A stretch of 64,000 bases of DNA, from the NCBI GenBank assembly GCA_900544545.1, contig UQVY01000003.1, positions 62,001 to 126,000 of the forward strand, in the 5' to 3' direction. This document shows, in pieces, positions 35,183 through 42,917 of this stretch. Both the position numbers and the translations under genes were made by a program. Under the pieces are notes generated by a model that ran no database searches, was not told where the DNA came from, and worked only from the letters and a program-made list of their open reading frames with translations. Positions within the stretch are counted from its first letter, which is position 1; each line of letters opens with the position of its first letter. This DNA is from an uncultured Eubacteriales bacterium (GTDB lineage: Bacteria > Bacillota > Clostridia > Christensenellales > CAG-314).

Positions 35183-37003
35183 ATGGACATAAAATCTTCC
35201 TCGAATCTCGTGCGGCTGCTTCTGAGCATAGCCGATAAAAAGAGCGCGACCAATACGGTCATAGAAACTCCCCCGCAGAAGGTTCTGCTCACGCCCGAAA
35301 GGAAAGCCGACGGCGAAACCGATCTTCCCGTAACTCTTCCCGAGGCGGTCGGAGTGAATTCGGGGAGGATAAAGGCTTATTTCGACGCTCTGACGAAGGA
35401 CGGGACGGTTTTTCCGCACAGCGTTCTTATAGCCAAAGGCGGTTTCGAGATAGGGAGGAAGGAATGGGGACCTTATTCGGCTTCGAGGTGGCATATAAGC
35501 TATTCTATGGCAAAGACCATCGTCGGAATAGCCGTGGGTTTTCTTCTTCGCGAGGAAAGAATAACGCTCGATACGCGCGTTTTCAAAATATTCGAAAAGA
35601 AGCTTCCGCTCACCGTGAATTTCAAGATGTACGCGCTTACCGTCAGGAATCTTCTGACTATGCAGTCGGGAGTCAACTTCAACGAAGCCGGTTCGGTCAG
35701 CAGCAGCAACTGGATTTCCTCGTTCCTGTCCTCGCAGATATCCTTCGAGCCGGGGAAGGGCTTCAATTACAACAGTATGAATACCTATATGCTCTCTGCG
35801 ATAGTCCGCGAGGTTACGGGCGAAGGACTCGTGGAATACCTTACTCCGCGGCTATTCGATCCACTCGGAATAAAGCGTATTTTCTGGGAAAAGAGTCCCG
35901 ACGGCGTGGAAAAGGGCGGCTGGGGATTGTTTATTCTGCCCAAGGATATGCTTAAACTGGGTGTGCTTTTCGCGCAGAGAGGAATGTGGGGAGGGGAGCG
36001 TATAGTTCTTCCCGAATGGATCGACGAAATGAGCGCGAAGCAGGCTGAGGTTCCGGAAAACGTTTCGAGGTACGACTACGGCTATCAGATGTGGCATTCG
36101 GACGAGCCGGAGCAGTGTGTTTTCAACGGGCTTTTCGGTCAGAACATCAATATTTTTAAAAAAAGCGGAATAGTCGTCGCAAGCACCGCGGGAAACTGCG
36201 ATATGTTCCACACCAACAACTTCTTCCGTATAACCGAGGAATTCTGGGGCTACTCGGAAAAGCTCTGCGACGAGGAGCAGAAGCTTCCCGACGGACTTCA
36301 GGTCTACGACCGAACCGAGAGGTTTTATACGGGCAAGCCCTTTGACGGAGAAGGTTATCCCGAAAAACTGAACGCCTTCGTCGGCGCGGTATATACGGTC
36401 CGCTCGCGGAAAGCCAAAAACACGGGCGTTCTTCCATTGTTTATGCAGATGACTCAGAACAACTACACTTCAGGCGTCGAAAAAATCGGTTTTGCGGTAA
36501 AGGACGGGATTTTCACGGTCGATTTCACCGAAGGCGAAGAGAAATTCGGGATTCCGGTGTGTTTCGGAAGGAATAAGGACTCGGTTTTCAGGTTCGGCGG
36601 CGAGATTTATTCGATAGCGACCGAAGGAGTTCTGACCGAGAACGAAGACGGCGTGCCCTGCTTGAAAATCCGCATAAGCTTCACGGAAACGGCATCCGTG
36701 CGGTATATCAAGTTCTTTTTCTACGAGCGCGAGATACGGACGTACTGGAACGAAACTCCGGGCGCGCTTTTCCTCGACAAGGGGCTTGTGAGCGTGCTTG
36801 CGGGCTTCCGAAAGAACAAGCTTTTCGGCGGGGTCGCGGGGAAGGTGGACGTCGAGTATTTTTCCGAGCAGTTCCGCAAGCTTTTCGAGTCGGAGGCGGA
36901 CGGCGTGATGGAAAACGGCGGCGAGCCGCGGCGTTTTGCCGGCTCCAGTCGCGAAGAGCTGTACAATCAGGACGCCTTTCCCGAGCTTCTGAACGGCGAT
37001 TAA
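35183..37003 (+). CDS. Serine hydrolase, beta-lactamase class C family
   Basis: A 606-residue protein with the class C beta-lactamase/esterase fold. The nucleophile motif is SMAK (Ser 108, Lys 111), preceded by SRWHISY. The second motif is FNYNSMN (about 194-200), and LLTMQSGVN and FDPLGIKRIFWEK are typical of the family. The third KTG-like motif is not obvious. A further C-terminal part of about 230 residues (from about 375) carries beta-rich sequence I cannot assign. No signal peptide or lipobox is visible, so a cytosolic esterase or D-amino-acid hydrolase is as likely as a cell-wall enzyme. Confidence 0.82.
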   Translation: MDIKSSSNLVRLLLSIADKKSATNTVIETPPQKVLLTPERKADGETDLPVTLPEAVGVNSGRIKAYFDALTKDGTVFPHSVLIAKGGFEIGRKEWGPYSASRWHISYSMAKTIVGIAVGFLLREERITLDTRVFKIFEKKLPLTVNFKMYALTVRNLLTMQSGVNFNEAGSVSSSNWISSFLSSQISFEPGKGFNYNSMNTYMLSAIVREVTGEGLVEYLTPRLFDPLGIKRIFWEKSPDGVEKGGWGLFILPKDMLKLGVLFAQRGMWGGERIVLPEWIDEMSAKQAEVPENVSRYDYGYQMWHSDEPEQCVFNGLFGQNINIFKKSGIVVASTAGNCDMFHTNNFFRITEEFWGYSEKLCDEEQKLPDGLQVYDRTERFYTGKPFDGEGYPEKLNAFVGAVYTVRSRKAKNTGVLPLFMQMTQNNYTSGVEKIGFAVKDGIFTVDFTEGEEKFGIPVCFGRNKDSVFRFGGEIYSIATEGVLTENEDGVPCLKIRISFTETASVRYIKFFFYEREIRTYWNETPGALFLDKGLVSVLAGFRKNKLFGGVAGKVDVEYFSEQFRKLFESEADGVMENGGEPRRFAGSSREELYNQDAFPELLNGD

Positions 37004-37112
37004 GGCATAGTGAAAGTAAGGTGAAAACGGAGTAATTCCGGAGTCCGTTTCGGGATATTCAAGTGATAACGAAGTTAAACCGCGGCTCAGGCTCAGCAAA
37101 TAAAAATAAATC

Positions 37113-37145
37113 AAAGCTTATAAACGTATGTTATTTATAAGCTTT
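37113..37145. terminator. AT-rich bidirectional terminator between converging genes
   Basis: AAAGCTTATAAA at 37113-37124 and TTTATAAGCTTT at 37134-37145 form a perfect 12-bp stem around a 9-base loop. AT-rich tracts lie on both sides. It sits between the serine hydrolase (+) and the desulfurase-like gene (-). Confidence 0.6.
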
Positions 37146-37252
37146 ATTCATATTTATTTAACGATAAGTTCATCGAAAAATCAAAATTTTTAGTCGATTT
37201 TCGTTGTTTTTTTGCGTATTTTTTGTGTGCAATTCCGACTCTTGTGTTGAAT

Positions 37253-38635
37253 TCAGGGTGATATCAGTCTTTTAACGGTGAGAAGAAAGCTATCGATTTG
37301 TGTTTCGGTGGTGTCTATCCCGGGTGAAACGCGGACTGCTCCGGAGAGTGAAGTTCCGAGTCTTTCGTGCATAAGGGGCGCGCAGTGAAGACCTCCGCGG
37401 ACGACGAAGCCGTGGTCGTAAAGGCTTTGCGCGAAGACCGCGGAGTCGAAATCGGCGTCTGTCGTAACGAAGGTGACTATTGCGCCGGGGTTATCGCAGC
37501 TGAGGATTTTCACCTTCGGATAAAGGTCATAAAGCCCGTTATAGAGGCGTTTTCCGATATAATCGAGATTTCCTCGGATCTCCTCTTCGTACTTTTCGAG
37601 CCAATCGAGAGCGGCGAGGGCGGCGTTTATTGCGGGGAGGTTGTGCGTGCCTGCCTCGTAGCGTTCCGGCGGGAAGTCCGGCATATCTTTATCCGCGGAA
37701 AGCGTCCCCGTCCCCCCGTAAACGAGCGGCTCCATCTCTATCCCCTCCCTCACAATCATCGCCCCGATACCGGAAAGGGCGTGGAGGGACTTATGGAAGG
37801 GGAAGGCGGCAATGTCGATATTGGAGAGGTCAACGTTCATTATTCCGACGGACTGCGCGCAATCGACAATCGAATAAATTCCGCGGCTCCTCAAAAGTTT
37901 TGTGATAGCCGCTATGTCGTCGATTCCGCCGGTTACGTTGCTCATATGCGAAATTACCACTATTTTTACGTCGGGCGTCAGGTACGGCGCAAGCGTTTCC
38001 GGAGTTACCCGTCCGAACTCGTCGGTAGGCACTACGCCGTAGGAAAAACCGTTGCCTGCGGCTTCGTAAGGCGGCTTCGGGGCGGCGTTGTTTCCTGTTT
38101 TTTGGTTTGAAGTTCTGGCTGTCGAACGGGCGGTCGGAGTTACCCGTCCGAACTCGTCGGTCGGCACTACGCCGTAGGAAAAACCGTTGTCTGCGGCTTC
38201 GTAAGGCGGCTTCGGGGCGGCGTTGTTTCCTGTTTTTTTGTTCGAAGTTTTTGTTGCCGAACGGGCGGTCGGAGTTATGCGTCCGAATTCGTCGGCGGCG
38301 TTGATTGCGCAGGGGAAACGCCTTTTCGCGAGGGCGTAGACGGGGCGAAGGACGGCGTTGTGCGCGGCTTGCGTCACGAGAATCCGGCAGGGAGGCAGGC
38401 GGGCGGCAAGTCCGAGTATCGCCTGATTCAGAGCGAAGGTGCAGCCCGGGGTCAGTACTACGAAATGATCGCGGGCGTTCGTGAGCTTCAGAAGCTTTTC
38501 GCGAAGAGCGGAGAGTTTTTCGGCGGTGGCGTCGAATCCCGCGGAACGACCGACGGACAGAGCGGAAATCGTCGCGGCTTTTATTACTTCGGGAGGCTTG
38601 AAGAGAGTGGTCGCGGCGTTATTCAGGTATATCAT
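37253..38635 (-). CDS. Cysteine desulfurase-like class V aminotransferase with duplicated insert
   Basis: A 460-residue PLP enzyme. IYLNNAATTLFKPPEV opens the fold. FPFHKSLHALSG holds the PLP Lys, VISHMSNVTGGI and SIVDCAQSVG the cofactor site, and GLHCAPLMHERLGT the loop Cys expected of a desulfurase. The likely reaction is sulfur or selenium release from Cys or selenocysteine. Between residues of the first domain, two near-identical 45-residue units starting DEFGR(I/V)TPTARS are inserted in frame, about 90 residues more than the family needs. ATG 38635 has AAGGAG 12 bases upstream; ATG 38659 is an alternative. Divergent from a DUF3343 gene. Confidence 0.88.
   Translation of the reverse strand: MIYLNNAATTLFKPPEVIKAATISALSVGRSAGFDATAEKLSALREKLLKLTNARDHFVVLTPGCTFALNQAILGLAARLPPCRILVTQAAHNAVLRPVYALAKRRFPCAINAADEFGRITPTARSATKTSNKKTGNNAAPKPPYEAADNGFSYGVVPTDEFGRVTPTARSTARTSNQKTGNNAAPKPPYEAAGNGFSYGVVPTDEFGRVTPETLAPYLTPDVKIVVISHMSNVTGGIDDIAAITKLLRSRGIYSIVDCAQSVGIMNVDLSNIDIAAFPFHKSLHALSGIGAMIVREGIEMEPLVYGGTGTLSADKDMPDFPPERYEAGTHNLPAINAALAALDWLEKYEEEIRGNLDYIGKRLYNGLYDLYPKVKILSCDNPGAIVTFVTTDADFDSAVFAQSLYDHGFVVRGGLHCAPLMHERLGTSLSGAVRVSPGIDTTETQIDSFLLTVKRLISP
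38000..38295. repeat. In-frame 135-bp tandem duplication inside the desulfurase-like gene
   Basis: Units 38011-38145 and 38146-38280 differ at roughly a dozen positions. The shared flank GGAGTTA...GTCCGAA(C/T)TCGTCGG occurs a third time at 38271-38295. The period of 135 bp equals 45 codons, so the reading frame is kept. Confidence 0.95.
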
Positions 38636-38773
38636 AACTATTTTAAGCTCCTTTTTCATAGAATAAATCGGACGGAGAATTCGTTTTTTCGGTCGAGGAC
38701 AGCCAGACGAATATCCGTATATAATTATTTTATGCGAAAAAAACGCAAAAAGGAATTGCGTGAGGAGGAGAAT

Positions 38774-39037
38774 ATGCGGACGGAATACGCGGCGGCGGCT
38801 TTCAGATCGCCGGACGAGGCTATGAGAGCATTGAATATTTTGAGGGAAAACCGAATCCGGGCGGAGCTTATAAATACTCCGTCGGCAGCGAGAGTGGGCT
38901 GCGGGATTTCGGTGAGAGTGGAGATGAACGAGGCGGAGAGAATGTTCGGGTTGGTTTCGGGAATGGGGACGTTTGCGGGGGTTTTTCGGGTTTATAACGT
39001 GAAAGGGAAGCCGGTCGTGGTGAGTTTCGGGAAGTGA
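38774..39037 (+). CDS. DUF3343 protein (putative sulfur/selenium carrier)
   Basis: An 87-residue protein of the DUF3343 family. It opens with TEYAAAAFRSPDEAMRALNILRENRIRAELINTPSAARVGCGISVRVE; the CGISVR stretch is the family's hallmark, with one Cys. Such proteins are described as carrier-like partners of class V desulfurases and selenium-metabolism genes. The divergent desulfurase-like gene 138 bp away agrees. Start 38774 follows GAGGAGG at 38763-38769. A TATAAT at 38719-38724 is a likely -10. Function is inferred from association only. Confidence 0.8.
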   Translation: MRTEYAAAAFRSPDEAMRALNILRENRIRAELINTPSAARVGCGISVRVEMNEAERMFGLVSGMGTFAGVFRVYNVKGKPVVVSFGK

Positions 39038-39210
39038 AAGATTGTTGGGTTTTGCGGAATTACAGGAGGGTTTCGGGAATTTCGGGAGAAAGAGTTTTCG
39101 GGAGCGGAAGAATGTCGGATTTTTGAAAGAAAATGAAACCAATTGGCGGGAGTTTTCGGAAGGGAAGGGTTGTCGGAGGTTTCGAAAACGGAAGATTGTT
39201 GGATTTTTGG
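39023..39210. repeat. Degenerate repeats starting in the DUF3343 3' end
   Basis: The motif TTTCGGGAAGTGAAAGATTG, which spans the stop codon of the DUF3343 gene, recurs in altered form from about 39094, 39152 and 39179. Each copy has a following TGT(C/T)GG(A/G)TTTTTG. The region to 39336 is otherwise gene-free and purine-rich. Confidence 0.65.
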
Positions 39211-39336
39211 GAGAAATTCGGGAGAAAAGAGATAGGATTATCTGAGATTCGGGGAGAATATGAGAGCCGATTCGGGAGGAAAGGGGCGAAAAGCACTTGC
39301 AATCTTATTTGCCGCGTAAAAAATAGCGCAAGATAA

Positions 39337-39365
39337 TTGTATTTTTTCGCTTGCGGTGGTATAAT
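39337..39365 (+). promoter_or_regulatory. Promoter of the glycerol-3-phosphate dehydrogenase operon
   Basis: TTGTAT at 39337-39342, 17-bp spacer, TATAAT at 39360-39365, preceded by GGTGG (extended -10 TGG-TATAAT). Confidence 0.75.
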
Positions 39366-39418
39366 TACAAACGAGAAAAAACGCGGCGGAAAACTCCGTC
39401 GCACGGAGAAAATAACAA

Positions 39419-40855
39419 ATGTACGACGTAATCGTTGCAGGCGGCGGCGTTATCGGGACTTCGGTCCTCGCGGCGTTGTCGCATATTAAAATAAAAACCC
39501 TTCTCCTCGAAAAGGAAGAGGACGTTTCCTGCGGCTGCTCCAAAGCAAACAGCGGAATCGTTCACGCGGGGTACGACGCAGAGGAGGGAACACTCAAAGC
39601 CCGCTTCAACGTCAGAGGCGCGGAAATGTATCCCGAACTTTGCCGGAAATTTCACGTCCCTTATAAGAATACCGGCTCGCTCGTGCTTGCGCCGAAGGAC
39701 AGAATAAACGAACTCGAAAAACTCTATGAGAGAGGAATAAAAAACGGAGTATCGGGACTCGAAATCGTAGAGGGAGAAAGCCTTAAAAAGCTCGAACCGA
39801 ATATCGCGGAGGGGATCGAATTCGGACTCTACGCGCCGACGGCGGGAATAGTTTCGCCCTACGGATTCACCATCGCGCAGGCGCAGCACGCAATAATCAA
39901 CGGGGCTGAGATTCTGACAGAAAAGGAAATCGTTTCCGTTTCCGAAACCGAGGAAGGATTTTCCGTGGGAACGGCGGACGGCTCGGAATATAAATGCAGA
40001 GTGTTTATAAACTGCGCGGGATACGGCTCGAAGGAGATTTCGGATATGCTCGGAGAGGAGCTTCCGCCAGTTTCTTACAAGAGAGGGGATTATATCATTC
40101 TCGACAGGACAGAGCACGATAAGTTCAGGCATACCTGCTTCCCGCTCCCCGACGAAAACGGAAAGGGAATACTCGTTTCTCCAACGGCGGACGGAAACGT
40201 TATTCTCGGTCCGACGGGATTTTCCGTGGACAGCGGCACCGATACCGCGGTCGCGGAGGACGGCCTCGCGCTCATCAGAAGCTCCGTTCCGAAAATGATG
40301 AGGAACGTCGATTTCCGCAAGGGCATAAGAGTCTTCGCGGGGGTGAGATGCAGCAGCGGAAGGGATTTCGTCATAGGAAACGGAAAGAATCCCGATTATA
40401 TCTACCTTCAGGGAATATGCTCGCCCGGACTTACGGCGGCACCCGCCATCGCGGAATACGTCGCGGAAGAGCTGCTCGGAAAGACTTCGCTCAAAGCCGA
40501 GAAAAAGGACGAGAGAGAGATTAAGTACCTCCCCGCAAGACCGATTACGAGAGATCTTTCCGTAGCGGAATGGCAGGAGCTTGCGCGGAAGAATCCCGAA
40601 TACGCGGTCATAGTCTGCAGATGCGAAAGAATAACCGAAGGGGAGATCCTCGACGTTCTGAGAGAACCTCTTCCCCCGAAATCGGCGGACGCCCTCAAAA
40701 GAAGAGTGCGGACGAGTATGGGAAGATGTCAGGGAGGATTCTGTACGCCGAGAGTCATGGAAATATTGGCGGACTTTTACGGACTGCCGCCCGAGAGCGT
40801 TACCAAATGCGGCAAGGGAAGCGAAATAGTGACCGCCGACGTTATAGAGGATTGA
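39419..40855 (+). CDS. FAD-dependent glycerol-3-phosphate dehydrogenase-like protein with BFD domain
   Basis: A 478-residue flavoprotein with IVAGGGVIGTSVLAAL (FAD motif) and CGCSKANSGIVHAGYDAEEGTLKARFNV typical of GlpA/GlpO-like enzymes. The C-terminal BFD-type [2Fe-2S] domain (about 395-455) has VICRCERI and later GRCQGGFCTPR, supplying four Cys. It is followed by a second flavoprotein and a DUF1667 protein. This trio replaces GlpABC in many anaerobes and oxidises glycerol-3-phosphate to dihydroxyacetone phosphate. The electron acceptor is not evident. Confidence 0.88.
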   Translation: MYDVIVAGGGVIGTSVLAALSHIKIKTLLLEKEEDVSCGCSKANSGIVHAGYDAEEGTLKARFNVRGAEMYPELCRKFHVPYKNTGSLVLAPKDRINELEKLYERGIKNGVSGLEIVEGESLKKLEPNIAEGIEFGLYAPTAGIVSPYGFTIAQAQHAIINGAEILTEKEIVSVSETEEGFSVGTADGSEYKCRVFINCAGYGSKEISDMLGEELPPVSYKRGDYIILDRTEHDKFRHTCFPLPDENGKGILVSPTADGNVILGPTGFSVDSGTDTAVAEDGLALIRSSVPKMMRNVDFRKGIRVFAGVRCSSGRDFVIGNGKNPDYIYLQGICSPGLTAAPAIAEYVAEELLGKTSLKAEKKDEREIKYLPARPITRDLSVAEWQELARKNPEYAVIVCRCERITEGEILDVLREPLPPKSADALKRRVRTSMGRCQGGFCTPRVMEILADFYGLPPESVTKCGKGSEIVTADVIED

Positions 40856-41065
40856 ACGGAGAGAACGGACGGTCGGAACGGAGAGTTGAAAAAAGCTCGG
40901 AACGGAGAGAGCGGAAGAAGATTCCCCTCCGAGAAAATCGAAACCGACGGACGGGAAAATCGCCGAGGGAAGAGAAATCGTAACTGCGGAGGGGAAGCTC
41001 GTTGGTGGAGCGGAATCGTAACCGAGGACGGAAAGCTCGCCGAGGGAAGCGAAATCGTCGGAGCA
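40811..41065. repeat. Repeats copied from the 3' end of the preceding gene
   Basis: GGCAAGGGAAGCGAAATAGT inside the gene (40811-40830) recurs as CCGAGGGAAGAGAAATCGT (about 40962) and CCGAGGGAAGCGAAATCGT (about 41040). Between them AACGGAGAG units repeat at 40855-40915. The 267-bp gap to the next gene holds nothing else recognised. Confidence 0.65.
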
Positions 41066-41122
41066 TAGAGATTCACGAGGAAAGAAAACCGAGAAGGGTT
41101 ACCGAAAATAAGGAGAAAAACA

Positions 41123-42367
41123 ATGAAGGAATACGACGTTGCCGTGATAGGAGGCGGTCCGGCGGGAATGGCGGCGGCTGCCGAAGCCGCGAAAAACGGA
41201 GCCGAAACGCTCGTCATAGAAAGGGACGGCAGACAGGGCGGAATCCTCAATCAGTGCATTCACAACGGATTCGGACTGCATTTGTTCGGAGAGGAGCTTA
41301 CCGGTCCCGAATTCGCGCAGAGATTCATCGACGAGGTCGCCGCGAGCGGAGCGAAGGTTATGACGGGAGCCTTCGTCGTCGAAATAAGAGAGGACAAAAC
41401 TCTCGTTACCGTAAGTCCTTCGGGCGGCGTTGAGGAAATAAAGGCGAAAGCCGTGGTTCTCGCTATGGGCGCGAGAGAAAGATCCGCGGGAGCCATTGGA
41501 CTCACCGGAAGCAGACCGGACGGAATCTGGACGGCGGGACTGGCGCAAAGACTTTGCAACGTCGAAGGAATGCTCGTCGGAAAGAAGATAGTCATTCTCG
41601 GAAGCGGGGACATCGGACTTATTATGGCGAGAAGAATGACCTGCGAGGGCGCGGAGGTCAGAATGGTCTGCGAGATTATGCCTTACTCGGGCGGACTCAG
41701 GAGAAATATCGTTCAGTGCCTCGACGACTTCGGAATTCCGCTGCTGCTTTCGACGACCGTTACGAGAGTAGTGGGCAAAAAGAGAGTGGAGGGAGTTTAT
41801 ATCGCCGACATAAAGGACGGTAAACCTCTGCCCGAGACCGAAAGATTCGTGGAATGCGACACCTTGCTCCTTTCGGTGGGACTTATACCCGAGACCGACC
41901 TTCTTTCGGGCAGCGGAATCGAAACCGACCGCGCGACCGGAAGCTTTGTCGTCAACGAATTCAGGGAAACCTCCCTCCCCGGGATTTTCGCCTGCGGAAA
42001 CGTCCTCCATATCCACGACCTCGTGGACAACGTTGCGGACGAAGGATTCCGGGCGGGCAGAAGCGCGGCGGATTACGCTCTGCGCGGAAGAGAATCCGAG
42101 CCGAGAAATATACCCGTCAAGGCAGGAAAAGGAATAAAATACGTCCTTCCGCAGAGAATAGACGGTGAAAAGGGAAAGGCTACGATTTACTTCAGGACGG
42201 ATAACGTTTACGCGCGTCCGACGATCACGGTGAGATGCGGAGAAAAGGTCGTTGCCGCGCAGAAAAAAGCGGTCACCGCTCCGGGAGAAATGCAGAGCGT
42301 TGCCGTGGACACGGCGAAAATCGACGGAGAGGTCGTGGTCGAAATTACGGCCGGAGAAAAGCGTTAA
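41123..42367 (+). CDS. NAD(P)/FAD-dependent oxidoreductase of the glycerol-3-phosphate dehydrogenase set
   Basis: A 414-residue pyridine-nucleotide-disulfide-type flavoprotein. The FAD motif VIGGGPAGMAAAAEAAKNGA is at 7-26, GRQGGILNQCIHNGFGLH at 45-62, and the second dinucleotide fold KKIVILGSGDIGLIMARRM at about 154-172. PGIFACGNVLHIHDLVDNVADEG closes the FAD site. It has no redox CxxC disulfide, matching the anaerobic GlpB-replacing partner. It would pass electrons from the GlpA-like subunit to an acceptor. AAGGAG precedes the ATG. Its 3' end seeds a 64-bp repeat. Confidence 0.88.
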   Translation: MKEYDVAVIGGGPAGMAAAAEAAKNGAETLVIERDGRQGGILNQCIHNGFGLHLFGEELTGPEFAQRFIDEVAASGAKVMTGAFVVEIREDKTLVTVSPSGGVEEIKAKAVVLAMGARERSAGAIGLTGSRPDGIWTAGLAQRLCNVEGMLVGKKIVILGSGDIGLIMARRMTCEGAEVRMVCEIMPYSGGLRRNIVQCLDDFGIPLLLSTTVTRVVGKKRVEGVYIADIKDGKPLPETERFVECDTLLLSVGLIPETDLLSGSGIETDRATGSFVVNEFRETSLPGIFACGNVLHIHDLVDNVADEGFRAGRSAADYALRGRESEPRNIPVKAGKGIKYVLPQRIDGEKGKATIYFRTDNVYARPTITVRCGEKVVAAQKKAVTAPGEMQSVAVDTAKIDGEVVVEITAGEKR

Positions 42368-42488
42368 TCGACGGATTCCAGTTCCTGAAAAACACCGAAA
42401 GGTCGGAAGAACCGAGGGAGAAAAGCGTTGATCGACGGGTTCCAGTTCTTAAAAAACGTCGGGAAGGTCGAAATTACGGCGGAAGAAA
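42337..42488. repeat. 64-bp tandem repeat beginning inside the flavoprotein gene
   Basis: Unit starts at 42337 (GGTCGAAATTACGG), 42401 (GGTCGGAAGAACCG) and 42466 (GGTCGAAATTACGG, partial). ATCGACGG(A/G)TTCCAGTTC occurs in the first two units. The stop codon of the upstream gene (42365-42367) lies inside unit 1. Confidence 0.9.
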
Positions 42489-42510
42489 AGAGTCGGACAA
42501 AGGGAGAAAA

Positions 42511-42897
42511 ATGGAGAAACAAATGATTTGTATATGCTGTCCTATGGGCTGCGGACTGACGGTAAGGGCGGAGCTTAAACCGGACGCAGCAGAGGGAAGC
42601 AGAAATATCGAGGATTACGAAGTCACCGTCACGGGAAACACTTGCAGGAGAGGAGAATTCTACGGAAAACACGAACTTATCGTGCCCGAAAGAACGGTTA
42701 CGGGACTTATGGAGAACGACAGGGGCGAAATCGTCCCCGTCAAAACCGAAAAACCCGTCCCGAAAGAGATGATTTTCGACGTGCTGGCGGAATTCAAAAG
42801 ACGCAGAATCGTCGGAAAGGCGCGTATAGGAACCAAAGCCATCGAAAACGTCTGCGGAACGGGCGTGAACGTCGTCGTTACCAAAAACACGGACTGA
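42511..42897 (+). CDS. DUF1667 protein of the glycerol-3-phosphate dehydrogenase set
   Basis: A 128-residue small protein starting MEKQMICICCPMGCGLTV. The Cys cluster CxCCxxxC (about 7-12) and a later CRRGEFYGKHE suggest a bound metal or iron-sulfur centre. Family members nearly always follow the two flavoproteins found upstream, acting as a third subunit of the anaerobic glycerol-3-phosphate dehydrogenase. KARIGTKAIENVCGTGVNVVVT is the usual C-terminal signature. Start 42511 follows AGGGAG; an upstream extension would read through repeats. Confidence 0.88.
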   Translation: MEKQMICICCPMGCGLTVRAELKPDAAEGSRNIEDYEVTVTGNTCRRGEFYGKHELIVPERTVTGLMENDRGEIVPVKTEKPVPKEMIFDVLAEFKRRRIVGKARIGTKAIENVCGTGVNVVVTKNTD

Positions 42898-42917
42898 AAG
42901 ACGACTTTAATTCAAGA

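Noticed and set aside
38636..39142. N-terminal extension of the desulfurase-like protein (about 170 residues on the minus strand)
   Set aside because: It overlaps the divergent DUF3343 gene, has no family resemblance, and the family starts at IYLNNAATT.
42642..42917. 92-residue N-terminal extension of ComEC
   Set aside because: It lies over the DUF1667 gene in another frame and is Arg-rich without hydrophobic helices. ATG 42918 gives a normal ComEC start.
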